Shown here in pieces: positions 38,594 through 48,011 of a DNA stretch of 64,000 bases. The notes beneath the pieces were generated by a model. It did not search any database, had not been told where the DNA came from, and worked only from the letters and a program-made list of their open reading frames with translations. The DNA comes from CBDAPU01 sp965198875. GTDB lineage: Bacteria; Pseudomonadota; Gammaproteobacteria; Eutrophobiales; Eutrophobiaceae. The translations under genes were made by a program, and so were the position numbers. The stretch's first letter is position 1, and every line of letters starts with the position of its first letter. Location of the stretch: positions 62,001 to 126,000 of the forward strand of contig CBDAPU010000001.1 in NCBI GenBank assembly GCA_965198875.1, read 5' to 3'.

Positions 38594-40144
38594 GTGAAAA
38601 TTGGCGTACCCAAAGAGATTCATCCCGGCGAGCGCCGTGTCGCCACCACGCCGGAAGTCTCTGAGCAATTACAGAGGCTGGGTTTTAAGGTGGCGATAGA
38701 GGCCGGCGCCGGTCTCCCGGCCAAGTTCTCCGATGACGCCTATCGGGAAGCGGGCGTTGAGGTGCTCGAGAACGCCCGATCCTTATGGGCGGGCGCCGAC
38801 ATCATCCTCAAGGTGCGCGCCCCTGAGCGGGACCCTCAGAGCTGTATTGATGAGCTGGATTTTATCAGGGAAGGGCAAACCCTGATCAGCTTTATCTGGC
38901 CGGCGCAAAATGAGGCGCTCATGCAAGCTCTCGCCAGCAAAAAAATCAATGTGCTCGCCATCGACAGCGTGCCGCGGATCTCCCGTGCGCAAAAGATGGA
39001 TGCGTTAAGCTCCATGGCCAACATTGCCGGTTACCGCGCACTGGTGGAGGCGTCACAGCATTTTGGCCGTTTCTTTACCGGGCAAATCACCGCAGCGGGC
39101 AAAATCCCGCCGGCCAGGGTGTTGATCATTGGCGCCGGGGTTGCCGGTCTCGCCGCCATCGGCACAGCCAAAGGCATGGGCGCCATTGTCCGTGCCTTCG
39201 ACACGCGCCCCGAAGTCAGGGAGCAGGTGCAGAGCATGGATGCGGAGTTTCTCATGCTGGAGTTTGAGGAAGAGGGCGAAGGCGAAGGCGGTTACGCCAG
39301 AGTCATGAGTGATGCCTTTATCAAGGCCGAAATGGCCTTGTTTGCACGCCAGGCTATGGAAGTCGACATCATCATCACCACCGCCCTGATCCCGGGCAAA
39401 CCGGCCCCCAAACTGATCACTGAGGCCATGGTGGAGACCATGCGCGATGGCGGCGTCATTGTCGATCTCGCCGCCGAGCAGGGGGGGAATTGTGCGCTCA
39501 CCGAGCCGGGTGAGGTGATCACAAAACACGGGGTCACTATCATCGGCTACACAGATCTGCCCAGCCGCCTGCCCACTCAGTCCAGTCAACTCTACGCCAC
39601 TAACCTGCGACATCTTCTAGCTGATATGTGTCCGCAAAAAAACGGGGAAATCGTCATCGATTTTGATGATGAGGTCGTGCGTGGCGCCACCGTCATCAAG
39701 GCAGGAGAGATCACCTGGCCACCGCCCACGCCAAAATTATCGGCCGCAGCTAAACCCGCCCCGGCACAAGAACCTGTGGTGATGGCGCAAGAGAAAAAAC
39801 CCAATCTGTGGGGGCCGATCACCGCCTTCACCCTGGGTGGTTTGAGTTTATTTGGCTTAGGTCTCGTGGCGCCGCCCTCCTTCATGGCGCACCTGACTGT
39901 TTTCGTGCTGGCCTGTTTTGTCGGATACATGGTGATCTGGAACGTCACTCCGGCGCTGCATACGCCGTTAATGAGCGTCACCAATGCCATCAGCAGTATC
40001 ATCATCATCGGCGCCCTGTTGCAGATCTCATCACCGGAGACATCGCTAAAATGGCTGGCGGGGATCGCCATTCTGATCACCAGCATTAACATTGCCGGCG
40101 GCTTTGCGGTCACCCGGCGCATGTTGCACATGTTCAGGAAATAG
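38594..40144 (+). CDS. pntA: Proton-translocating NAD(P) transhydrogenase, alpha subunit
   Basis: Inner-membrane enzyme coupling hydride transfer from NADH to NADP+ with proton entry. 516 residues, the fused alpha form as in E. coli (510). Domain I: MKIGVPKEIHPGERRVATTP, then the Rossmann motif LIIGAGVAGLAAIGTAKGMG and REQVQSMDAEFLMLEFEEEG. A Pro/Ala linker follows ~residue 375, then four membrane helices to the C-terminus. The start is GTG at 38594 with AGGAGAGA upstream. pntB begins ten bases downstream. Confidence 0.97.
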   Translation: MKIGVPKEIHPGERRVATTPEVSEQLQRLGFKVAIEAGAGLPAKFSDDAYREAGVEVLENARSLWAGADIILKVRAPERDPQSCIDELDFIREGQTLISFIWPAQNEALMQALASKKINVLAIDSVPRISRAQKMDALSSMANIAGYRALVEASQHFGRFFTGQITAAGKIPPARVLIIGAGVAGLAAIGTAKGMGAIVRAFDTRPEVREQVQSMDAEFLMLEFEEEGEGEGGYARVMSDAFIKAEMALFARQAMEVDIIITTALIPGKPAPKLITEAMVETMRDGGVIVDLAAEQGGNCALTEPGEVITKHGVTIIGYTDLPSRLPTQSSQLYATNLRHLLADMCPQKNGEIVIDFDDEVVRGATVIKAGEITWPPPTPKLSAAAKPAPAQEPVVMAQEKKPNLWGPITAFTLGGLSLFGLGLVAPPSFMAHLTVFVLACFVGYMVIWNVTPALHTPLMSVTNAISSIIIIGALLQISSPETSLKWLAGIAILITSINIAGGFAVTRRMLHMFRK

Positions 40145-40154
40145 GGAAATAACC

Positions 40155-41549
40155 ATGACGCAAGGCATTGTTACCGTGGCCTATATCGGCGCCACTATCC
40201 TCTTCATCCTCGCCTTAGGCGGGCTCAGCAATCAGGAAACGGCGCGGCGCGGAAATCTCTACGGCATGGCCGGCATGGGGCTCGCATTGCTGGCCACCAT
40301 TTTCGGCGTGGTCTCGGCCAATTATGAGATCATGCTCGCCGCCATGCTCATCGGCGCCATCGTTGGCCTTATCCTGGCCGGGAAGGTGCAGATGACGCAA
40401 ATGCCGGAGCTCGTGGCCATCCTGCACAGCCTGGTGGGACTGGCGGCAGTGCTGGTGGGCTTCGCCACCTTCATGGACCCGGCGCAGCATTTCTCCGGTG
40501 TTGAACAGACGATCCACGATGTTGAGATCTATCTTGGCGTCCTCATCGGCGCCGTCACCTTTTCCGGCTCGGTGATCGCCTTTGGCAAACTCAGTGGAAA
40601 AATCGGCGGCAAGCCCCTTACCCTGCCGGGGCGTCACTGGCTTAACCTGGGGCTGCTACTGATCGCTATCTACGCCGGCAAGCTGTTCCTTGAGCAATCC
40701 GTTGCCGGTGCCGGCATGACGCCGCTGTTGCTCATGACCGGCATCGCCCTGCTCTTCGGGATCCACATGGTCATGGCGATTGGGGGGGCGGACATGCCCG
40801 TTGTCGTCTCCATGCTGAACAGCTACTCCGGCTGGGCGGCGTCCGCCACCGGCTTTATGTTGAGCAACGATCTGCTGATCGTCACCGGCGCCCTGGTCGG
40901 CAGTAGCGGCGCCATACTGAGTTACATCATGTGCCGCGCCATGAACCGTCAATTCCTTGCCGTTATAGCGGGCGGCTTCGGGACTGGCGGCGGCAGTGCC
41001 ACGAGCAGCAACACGGAAGCCGGTGAGGTGATCGCTGTGGATGCTGAGGAAACCGCATCGCTCCTTGCTGGCGCCAAAGAGATCATGATCATCCCCGGCT
41101 ACGGCATGGCCGTCGCCCAGGCGCAGCATACCGTGAATGACATCACGAAGGCATTGCGTAGCAAAGGCGTCAATGTCAGATTTGGCATTCACCCGGTGGC
41201 AGGACGTATGCCCGGCCACATGAATGTCTTGCTGGCCGAGGCCAAAGTCCCTTACGACATCGTCTTTGAGATGGATGAGGTCAATCCGGACTTCCCCGAT
41301 ATTGACGTCTCCGTGGTGATCGGCGCCAATGATATTGTGAACCCCTCCGCCCAGGATGAGCCGGACAGCCCCATCGCCGGAATGCCAGTGCTGGAATGCT
41401 GGAGGGGCAGGACAACCGTTGTCCTAAAACGCAGCATGGCCTCCGGTTACGCTGGCGTCGACAACCCCCTCTTCTATAAAGCGAACACCCGCATGCTGTT
41501 TGGGGATGCGAAGGAGAGTTTGGATGCGGTGTTGCAAGGTTTGTCCTGA
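40155..41549 (+). CDS. pntB: Proton-translocating NAD(P) transhydrogenase, beta subunit
   Basis: 464 residues (E. coli 462). The ATG at 40155 follows AGGGAAATAACC; the frame is open upstream into pntA but the family starts here. About eight or nine membrane helices (VVSMLNSYSGWAASATGFML is a conserved membrane segment), then domain III that binds NADP(H): MIIPGYGMAVAQAQHTV, VRFGIHPVAGRMPGHMNVLL, VIGANDIVNPSAQDEP and KRSMASGYAG. The operon ends in two hairpins. Confidence 0.97.
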   Translation: MTQGIVTVAYIGATILFILALGGLSNQETARRGNLYGMAGMGLALLATIFGVVSANYEIMLAAMLIGAIVGLILAGKVQMTQMPELVAILHSLVGLAAVLVGFATFMDPAQHFSGVEQTIHDVEIYLGVLIGAVTFSGSVIAFGKLSGKIGGKPLTLPGRHWLNLGLLLIAIYAGKLFLEQSVAGAGMTPLLLMTGIALLFGIHMVMAIGGADMPVVVSMLNSYSGWAASATGFMLSNDLLIVTGALVGSSGAILSYIMCRAMNRQFLAVIAGGFGTGGGSATSSNTEAGEVIAVDAEETASLLAGAKEIMIIPGYGMAVAQAQHTVNDITKALRSKGVNVRFGIHPVAGRMPGHMNVLLAEAKVPYDIVFEMDEVNPDFPDIDVSVVIGANDIVNPSAQDEPDSPIAGMPVLECWRGRTTVVLKRSMASGYAGVDNPLFYKANTRMLFGDAKESLDAVLQGLS

Positions 41550-41689
41550 AGACCCTCTGCTTTGAGTATAGCGTGCTTTCGGGTTTGTACACTGAAGTCC
41601 AAGTTGGATAAATTGAACATTTGAATAAACAGGATAAGAAAAAAATCACGATGAAGTATCAGATTTTGTTTCGGAACAGGGATACAGTG

Positions 41690-41718
41690 GCAAACTAAAA
41701 ATCACATCTTTAGTTTGC
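41690..41718. terminator. Hairpin downstream of pntB
   Basis: GCAAACTAAA and TTTAGTTTGC form a perfect 10-bp stem with a nine-base loop. It directly precedes a larger hairpin. It lacks its own T tract and may serve as a second stem or a 3' stabiliser. Confidence 0.45.
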
Positions 41719-41720
41719 GG

Positions 41721-41760
41721 CCTCTGGCAAGTCCAAGATGGACTTGCCAGAGGTTTCTTT
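41721..41760. terminator. Strong terminator between convergent pntB and serS
   Basis: CCTCTGGCAAGTCC (41721-41734) and GGACTTGCCAGAGG (41740-41753) form a perfect 14-bp stem with a five-base loop, followed by TTTCTTTTAT on the plus strand. It ends the pntAB transcript and sits against the serS stop, so it may also affect the opposite transcript. Confidence 0.88.
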
Positions 41761-43040
41761 TATATTGCTTGTTCAATTACCTTTAGCTTCCCCATATACT
41801 CAAGCAACACCTCAGGAATACGGATGCGTCCCTGCTCATCCTGATAGTTCTCCATCACTGCGATCAAGGTGCGCCCAACCGCCAGACCGGAGCCGTTCAG
41901 CGTATGCAGCCATTCCGGCTTGCCGGTATCCGAATTGCGAAAGCGTGCTTTCAGGCGACGCGCCTGGAAGGCTCTAAAGTTGCTGCAGGATGAGACTTCC
42001 CGGTAGGTGTGTTGCCCGGGGAGCCACACTTCCAGGTCATAGGTCAGTGCGGATGAGAAACCAAGATCAGCACCACAGAGGATCACCTTGCGGTAGGGCA
42101 GTTGCAGTTTTTGCAAGATGGTCTCCGCATGTCCGGTGAGCGCTTCCAGCGCCTGGTCGGATTCATCCGGGCGCACAAACTGCACCAGCTCGACTTTTTC
42201 AAACTGGTGCTGGCGGATCATGCCCCTGGCGTCCTTGCCATAGGAGCCGGCCTCACTGCGAAAACAGGGCGAATGGCAGACGTATTTCAGTGGCAACTTC
42301 TCCGCCTCGATGATCTCATCTCGATGGATGTTGGTCACCGGCACCTCCGCCGTGGGGATCAAATAGAGCGCCTGTTTTTCAATATGAAACTGATCATCGG
42401 CAAATTTAGGTAACTGCCCGGTGCCGAACAGGCTGGCCGGATTCACCAGATAAGGCACATTCACTTCCTCATAGCCGTGCTCCCGAATATGCGTGTCCAG
42501 CATAAACTGAACCAGGGCACGGTGTAATCCGGCAAGGGCACCACGTAAAACAACAAAGCGGGCGCTGGCGATATTGGCCGCCGCATTAAAATCCATCAGG
42601 CCCAGTGACTCGCCAAGCTCAACGTGATCCTTCGCTGTAACCCCCAGCTTTTTTATCTCCCCCCAGCGCATGAGCTCTTTATTGTCCGCCTCAGTCTTAC
42701 CCGCCGGCACATCGTCATGGGGAATATTGGGAATGCTATGGAGAACCTCTTCCAGCTCTCCCTGAATAACCGCCAGCTCGGCCTCGCTTGCCGCCAGCTC
42801 ATCCCCCAGGGAAGCCACCTCATCCAGCAGCGGCTGAATGTCCTCGCCACTGGCCTTGACCTTGCCGATCTCTCTGGAGCGATGATTGCGCTCGGCCTGC
42901 AGGGCCTGCGTCTTCACCTGCATGGCTTTTCTTTTCGCCTCCAGTGCGCTCAGGCTCTCCACATCCAGCTCAAACCCCCGCTTACGAAGAGCCTCGCCTA
43001 TGTCGTTGGGATTGTTTCTTAACAAATGCGGATCAAGCAT
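41760..43040 (-). CDS. serS: Seryl-tRNA synthetase
   Basis: Class II aminoacyl-tRNA synthetase, 426 residues (E. coli 430). The N-terminal ~100 residues form the long coiled-coil arm that contacts the tRNA-Ser variable arm. Motif 2 is CFRSEAGSYGKDARGMIRQH and motif 3 is NGSGLAVGRTLIAVMENYQD. Last gene of the minus-strand ftsK-lolA-rarA-crcB-serS run; rarA-serS pairing is common in gammaproteobacteria. It would charge the tRNA-Ser found at 36.6 kb. Confidence 0.98.
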   Translation of the reverse strand: MLDPHLLRNNPNDIGEALRKRGFELDVESLSALEAKRKAMQVKTQALQAERNHRSREIGKVKASGEDIQPLLDEVASLGDELAASEAELAVIQGELEEVLHSIPNIPHDDVPAGKTEADNKELMRWGEIKKLGVTAKDHVELGESLGLMDFNAAANIASARFVVLRGALAGLHRALVQFMLDTHIREHGYEEVNVPYLVNPASLFGTGQLPKFADDQFHIEKQALYLIPTAEVPVTNIHRDEIIEAEKLPLKYVCHSPCFRSEAGSYGKDARGMIRQHQFEKVELVQFVRPDESDQALEALTGHAETILQKLQLPYRKVILCGADLGFSSALTYDLEVWLPGQHTYREVSSCSNFRAFQARRLKARFRNSDTGKPEWLHTLNGSGLAVGRTLIAVMENYQDEQGRIRIPEVLLEYMGKLKVIEQAI

Positions 43041-43124
43041 GGTCGTGATCCCCGTTTTTATTTTGGCAAGCCCTGATCCCTTGAGAACGTGCCGTGATAG
43101 GTGGATACATTCTCAGCATGGCCT

Positions 43125-43499
43125 TTATATCTGCCTTGCCACCAGCATCCCCACCCAACAGGCGAGCAGGCATAGGCCGACATTCAGCAGGATATTAAAA
43201 CCGGCCTTGAATGGCTCGCCGTTTTCAATCAGGCTCAGGGTCTCTACAGAGAAGGCCGAGAAGGTCGTGAACGCCCCCAGCAGACCAACAACAAGACCCA
43301 AGCGCCATGCCACACCCCCCGGCAGACGCTCGATGAAGAGCACATAGAGCACGCCGGCCACTAATGCACCCAGCACATTGACCGTCAGGGTGCCGTAGGG
43401 AAAGCCTCGCCCCAGTAAGAGATGAGCACCGCCGGAGAGCCAATGACGCAGCAAGGCCCCCGCGGCGCCACCGATGGCAATGATGAGTATGTTGGTCAA
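43125..43499 (-). CDS. crcB: Fluoride channel CrcB
   Basis: Small inner-membrane fluoride exporter (Fluc), 124 residues, four helices. Signature segments GGAAGALLRHWLSGG, FPYGTLTVNVLGALVAG and GLLGAFTTFSAFSVETL are intact, including the TFSTF-type phenylalanine region. It functions as an antiparallel dimer. It follows rarA by 20 bases, so no fluoride riboswitch can fit directly upstream; it is expressed with rarA. Confidence 0.95.
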   Translation of the reverse strand: MTNILIIAIGGAAGALLRHWLSGGAHLLLGRGFPYGTLTVNVLGALVAGVLYVLFIERLPGGVAWRLGLVVGLLGAFTTFSAFSVETLSLIENGEPFKAGFNILLNVGLCLLACWVGMLVARQI

Positions 43500-43519
43500 G
43501 TGTATATTCTCCGTTATCC

Positions 43520-44857
43520 TCAGGTTTTGCCGCTGGCTTTCTTATCCTGCGCCCTCAGGCTCGCCAGCTTTTCTGCAATCTTGATCTCAAGGCCGCGCTG
43601 GACGGGAAAATAATACTGCACATCCTGCATCTCATCCGGGAAATACTGCTCGCCGGCAACATAGGCGTTCGCATCATCATGGGCATAGCGATACCCTTTT
43701 CCGTAATGCAGCTCCTTCATCAGCGATGTCGGGGCATTGCGAAGATGCAGCGGCACCTCATAACTGCCGTGTGATGTGACGTCTTTCATGGCTGCCTTGA
43801 AGGCCCTGTACAGGGCATTGCTCTTGGGCGCACAGGCGAGATAAACAATGGCCTGGGCAATCGCCAGCTCCCCCTCCGGCGAGCCCAGTCTTTCCTGGGT
43901 TTCCCAGGCGTCCAGCGCCAGGCGCAAAGCGCGGGGGTCGGCATTGCCGATATCCTCCGAAGCCATACGCACCACCCGACGGGCGATATACAGCGGATCA
44001 CAACCGCCGTCCATCATACGTGCAAACCAGTAAAGCGCCGCATCGGGCGATGAGCCGCGCACGGACTTATGCAGGGCGGAGATCTGATCATAAAAGGACT
44101 CACCGCCCTTATCAAAGCGGCGCAGGGCGCCCCCGGAGAGGATCTCTTCCAGCAAGCGGCCGCTCAAAGGCTTGCCGTTGACCAGATCGGCGGCAATCTC
44201 CAGGGTATTGAGCGCACGCCTGGCGTCCCCATCAGCGCGCGCCGCCAGCGTCGCCAACACGCCCTCTTCCACACTCAAGCCCCGCTCACCCAGCCCGCGC
44301 GCCTTATCGGCCAGCGCCTGCTCACATATATGCACAATATCATCCATGCCCAGGGCCTTCAGCACATACACCCTGGCCCTGGAGAGCAAGGCATTGTTCA
44401 ATTCGAAGGAGGGGTTCTCCGTGGTGGCGCCGATGAAGGTGACGGCGCCGTCTTCCACATGGGGCAAAAAGGCGTCTTGCTGGGACTTGTTAAAGCGATG
44501 AACCTCATCCACAAACAACACCGTGTCCTTGTTGCAGGCCGTGCGATACTGCTTTGCCTTGTCGATAGACAGGCGAATATCCTTCACCCCGCCGAGCACC
44601 GCCGACAAGGCCAAAAACTGTGCATCACAGGATGTTGCGATAATCCGCGCCAGGGTTGTTTTACCAGTGCCGGGCGGGCCCCAGAATATCATCGAATGCA
44701 AACGTCCGGCCTCGATGGCGCTGCGAAGGGGTTTGCCCGCCGCCAGCAAATGCCCCTGCCCGGTATATTCCGACAGCGTGCGTGGGCGCATACGATCGGC
44801 CAGCGGGCGGTATGCGTTATGCTGCAACATGCTGTGGCCGGGCCTGTCAATGGACAT
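43520..44857 (-). CDS. rarA: Replication-associated recombination protein A (RarA/MgsA)
   Basis: Clamp-loader-like AAA+ ATPase acting at stalled forks, 445 residues (E. coli 447). Walker A FWGPPGTGKTTLARIIA, Walker B VLFVDEVHRFNKSQQDAFLP, sensor GATTENPSFELNNALLSR. The C-terminal tetramerisation region (YGKGYRYAHDDANAYVAGEQ) is present. Its ATG shares one base with the lolA stop codon, so it is coupled to lolA; the ftsK-lolA-rarA order is conserved. Confidence 0.97.
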   Translation of the reverse strand: MSIDRPGHSMLQHNAYRPLADRMRPRTLSEYTGQGHLLAAGKPLRSAIEAGRLHSMIFWGPPGTGKTTLARIIATSCDAQFLALSAVLGGVKDIRLSIDKAKQYRTACNKDTVLFVDEVHRFNKSQQDAFLPHVEDGAVTFIGATTENPSFELNNALLSRARVYVLKALGMDDIVHICEQALADKARGLGERGLSVEEGVLATLAARADGDARRALNTLEIAADLVNGKPLSGRLLEEILSGGALRRFDKGGESFYDQISALHKSVRGSSPDAALYWFARMMDGGCDPLYIARRVVRMASEDIGNADPRALRLALDAWETQERLGSPEGELAIAQAIVYLACAPKSNALYRAFKAAMKDVTSHGSYEVPLHLRNAPTSLMKELHYGKGYRYAHDDANAYVAGEQYFPDEMQDVQYYFPVQRGLEIKIAEKLASLRAQDKKASGKT

Positions 44858-45486
44858 TATTGCCGTCCCGTGTCTTCTCGTGAGTCAATCACATCCGTGC
44901 CTTCCGGGGGCGAGAATTCAAACACGTCCCGGTCCAATGCCGGGTTTCTGTTGGTGTTGCTAAAACTCAGCCGTGTTCTCTGGCCAAGACTGTCAAACAG
45001 GATCATGCCCTTGAGATCATCATTGAGAAAACCGAGCCGTAAAGCCCGATATTGGGCATTCACATCCCTGGGCGTCAACTCAATCCAGGCCATATCATCC
45101 TCATCGTCAAGTTCGACCACAACATAACGCTCCGCTATGGGAAACTGATCATTGAAAATCAGGGCGGGTGCATCGCCCGCCATCATCAGCGCATCGCTGA
45201 TCGTCACCTGCGCCAGATCCGCATCGAAGATCCATAAGGTCGTACCATCGCTGATGATCTTCTGTACATAAGGTTCCTGATATGCCCAGAGAAACATGCC
45301 CGGGCGCCTGAGTTGTACCCTGCCCCGAGTGGTTTCCAGTACCTCGCCTCGATCATTGATAAGATTCTGCTCAAAGTCAGCGGAAAAACTGCTCAGGTCT
45401 TTGAGGAATACGTTGAGCGGGTTCCCCTGGGCGGAAGCATTCAGGCACAGGGCCAGGGAGACAGCGATGAGTTTTTTAAGGCGCAT
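44857..45486 (-). CDS. lolA: Outer-membrane lipoprotein carrier protein LolA
   Basis: Periplasmic chaperone that takes lipoproteins from LolCDE to LolB. 209 residues from the ATG at 45484-45486; the open frame continues far upstream into ftsK but this start gives a clean signal peptide (LKKLIAVSLALCLNASAQG). Conserved: FSADFEQNLINDRGEVLET, GRVQLRRPGMFLWAYQEPY, QKIISDGTTLWIFDADLAQV. The lolCDE-type transporter genes are at 60.1-63.3 kb. Confidence 0.95.
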   Translation of the reverse strand: MRLKKLIAVSLALCLNASAQGNPLNVFLKDLSSFSADFEQNLINDRGEVLETTRGRVQLRRPGMFLWAYQEPYVQKIISDGTTLWIFDADLAQVTISDALMMAGDAPALIFNDQFPIAERYVVVELDDEDDMAWIELTPRDVNAQYRALRLGFLNDDLKGMILFDSLGQRTRLSFSNTNRNPALDRDVFEFSPPEGTDVIDSREDTGRQ

Positions 45487-45544
45487 AATGTGGCGACTGC
45501 CTTTGCCACTGCCTGCACGTTCGGGGGGCATCTTCAGAGCATGC

Positions 45545-47848
45545 TCAATCCGCCGGTGGCGGTGGTGCGGCATGCACCTCCCGACTGCCATTGGACTCCA
45601 GTGGCCCGACCAGCCCACTGGCTTCCATCTCTTCCACAATACATGCCGCGCGGTTATAGCCGATTTTTAGGCGGCGCTGAATGTAGGAAATCGACGCCTT
45701 GCGCGTCTCGGTGACAATACGTACCGCCTCATCATAGAGCGGATCGGCGCCGTCCCTTGCGGTTTCAAGCCCCGGGATGGGCTCAGCGCCCCCCTCGCCG
45801 GGCTCTTTGATGATCTCATCCAGATAATCCGGCTCACCACAGCCTTTAATATTCTCCACCACATTATGCACTTCATGATCGTCCACAAAGGCGCCATGAA
45901 CCCGCACCGGGACACTGGTGCCGCCGGGCAGATACAGCATGTCGCCATGCCCCAGCAGGTTTTCCGCCCCCATTTGATCCAGGATGGTGCGTGAGTCCAC
46001 CTTGGATGAGACCTGAAAGGCAATACGCGAGGGTATGTTTGCCTTGATAAGACCGGTGATGACGTCAACCGAAGGCCGCTGGGTCGCCAGGATCAGATGA
46101 ATGCCGGAGGCCCTGGCCTTTTGTGCGAGACGGGCGATCAACTCTTCCACCTTCTTGCCCACGGTCATCATCATATCGGCGAGCTCATCGACGATGACGA
46201 CGATAAAAGGCATCTCTTCAAGCTCCCGCGGCGGGTCATCTTCACTGATCGGCGCATAGGCCGGATCGAGAAGCGGCGCCCCCTTCTCCATGGCCTCCTT
46301 CACCTTGCGGTTAAAACCGCCAATGCTACGCACGCCCAGCAGGGCCATCAATTTGTAGCGCCGCTCCATTTCCGCCACACACCAGCGCAGTGCATTGGCC
46401 GCCTCTTTCATATCGGTCACCACTGGCGCCAGCAGATGGGGAATGCCCTCATAGACGGACAACTCCAGCATTTTCGGATCGATCATGATCACACGTACCT
46501 TTCTGGCCGTCGCCTTATACAGCAGGCTTAGGATCATGGCGTTTAAGGCCACCGACTTTCCCGAGCCGGTCGTGCCGGCGACCAGCAAATGCGGCATCTT
46601 GCCCAGATCGCCGATGATCGGATGACCGCTGATGTCTTTACCCAGGCCCAAGGCCATGGGGGAGCTCATGGATTCATATTGCTGTGAGTTCAGTATCTCG
46701 CCGAGACTGACCAGCTCCCGTTGCTCATTGGGTATTTCAAGGCCAATAACCGACTTGCCGGGGATCACATCGACTACGCGCACACTCATCACGGAAAGCG
46801 AGCGGGCGAGATCCTTGGACAGATTGATCACCTGACTGCCCTTTACCCCGGGCGCCGGTTGCAGCTCAAAGCGGGTCACCACCGGCCCCGGCAGGACGGC
46901 GACCACTTCCACTGCTATGCCAAAGTCTTTTAATTTCAGCTCTACCTGGCGTGACATGGCCTCCAGGGCCTCATCGGAATAACGCCCTGTCGCCTGACTG
47001 GGGGCATCGAGCAGGCTGAGGGGCGGTAGCACTGCATCCGGCGGCGGCGCAAAGAGCTGCTCCTGTTTTTCCTCTTCCGCCCGTTCACTGATCTCGGCCT
47101 CACTGATGATCGGCTCAATGCGGGGCGGCGGTCTGCTCTGCACCTTCTCCTGCTCCTGCTTGATGATCGCCTCTCTTTCTTTTTTTAACTTTTTCCCATA
47201 GGCGCTGTCTTTTAAGACATCCATACGGCTTTTTAACTTCAGGATCCCCATCAATGTCACGGCGCCGGTCTTATCCATCAACCACAGCCACGACAACCCC
47301 GTATAAAGGGTCACGCCAATCAGGAACAGGGCCAGCATGAGCAAGGTGCTGCCGATGTAGCCGAATGTTTTCAATAAAACAGAACCAAACGCCACGCCCA
47401 GAATGCCACCAGCGCCGCGAACAGGATGGGGTAGATGGGCGCCTGATTTGAAATGTAGCCAGGCCATAGCACATCCACCCAGTATCAGCATGATGAAACC
47501 GGCCATTTTGATGGCCAGTGAAAATTGATTGAGCGCTAATTCGTCCCTGGGTGATTTCAATATCCGCCAGCCATCAAACACAAAAACAACCGGCAACAAA
47601 TAACCAAAATAGCCAAAGATATACAGCAGGATGTTGGCGATATAGGCGCCGACAACACCGCCGGCATTGTGGATGGCCTCTGTGGATACGGCCTGTGACC
47701 AGCCGGGGTCCAGCGGATGATAGCTCAGTAGCGCCAGGGCAAGAAAAACAGCCACAACATTGAAGGCGATAAAGCTGATCTCCCTGGTATTTTGGAGCAG
47801 TCGCCCGCTTGATGGTGTTGTTGTTTTCTTTTTCTTTGAAGCCTGCAA
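45545..47848 (-). CDS. ftsK: DNA translocase FtsK
   Basis: Septal DNA pump coordinating chromosome segregation with division. 767 residues; unlike E. coli (1329) it lacks the long Pro/Gln linker. Four or five N-terminal membrane helices (to ~190), a short charged linker, then the RecA-like motor: Walker A VAGTTGSGKSVALNAM, Walker B FIVVIVDELADMMM. The C-terminal winged-helix gamma domain (ASISYIQRRLKIGYNRAACI) reads KOPS and activates XerCD. No ATG is available; TTG at 47846-47848 is the apparent start, with only weak ribosome-site support. Confidence 0.96.
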   Translation of the reverse strand: MQASKKKKTTTPSSGRLLQNTREISFIAFNVVAVFLALALLSYHPLDPGWSQAVSTEAIHNAGGVVGAYIANILLYIFGYFGYLLPVVFVFDGWRILKSPRDELALNQFSLAIKMAGFIMLILGGCAMAWLHFKSGAHLPHPVRGAGGILGVAFGSVLLKTFGYIGSTLLMLALFLIGVTLYTGLSWLWLMDKTGAVTLMGILKLKSRMDVLKDSAYGKKLKKEREAIIKQEQEKVQSRPPPRIEPIISEAEISERAEEEKQEQLFAPPPDAVLPPLSLLDAPSQATGRYSDEALEAMSRQVELKLKDFGIAVEVVAVLPGPVVTRFELQPAPGVKGSQVINLSKDLARSLSVMSVRVVDVIPGKSVIGLEIPNEQRELVSLGEILNSQQYESMSSPMALGLGKDISGHPIIGDLGKMPHLLVAGTTGSGKSVALNAMILSLLYKATARKVRVIMIDPKMLELSVYEGIPHLLAPVVTDMKEAANALRWCVAEMERRYKLMALLGVRSIGGFNRKVKEAMEKGAPLLDPAYAPISEDDPPRELEEMPFIVVIVDELADMMMTVGKKVEELIARLAQKARASGIHLILATQRPSVDVITGLIKANIPSRIAFQVSSKVDSRTILDQMGAENLLGHGDMLYLPGGTSVPVRVHGAFVDDHEVHNVVENIKGCGEPDYLDEIIKEPGEGGAEPIPGLETARDGADPLYDEAVRIVTETRKASISYIQRRLKIGYNRAACIVEEMEASGLVGPLESNGSREVHAAPPPPAD

Positions 47849-48011
47849 AATACTTAAATCTATTTCAATGATAGATAGCCTATACTAATGTTCAGTAAGA
47901 CATAATTCTAGCGTTTTATGACCAAAGCAACAGCGGATTTAAGGCGGTGTGTTTACCTGATCAGGGCCGTTAGCGTAGCATAGCGGCCTGCCCTGATCTG
48001 ATATCCTCTGT

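Noticed and set aside
39479..39487. G7 run in pntA as a second slippage site
   Set aside because: Seven bases is short for phase variation, and the gene is housekeeping.
43500..43519. Possible fluoride riboswitch upstream of crcB
   Set aside because: Only 20 bases separate crcB from rarA, too few for the riboswitch fold.
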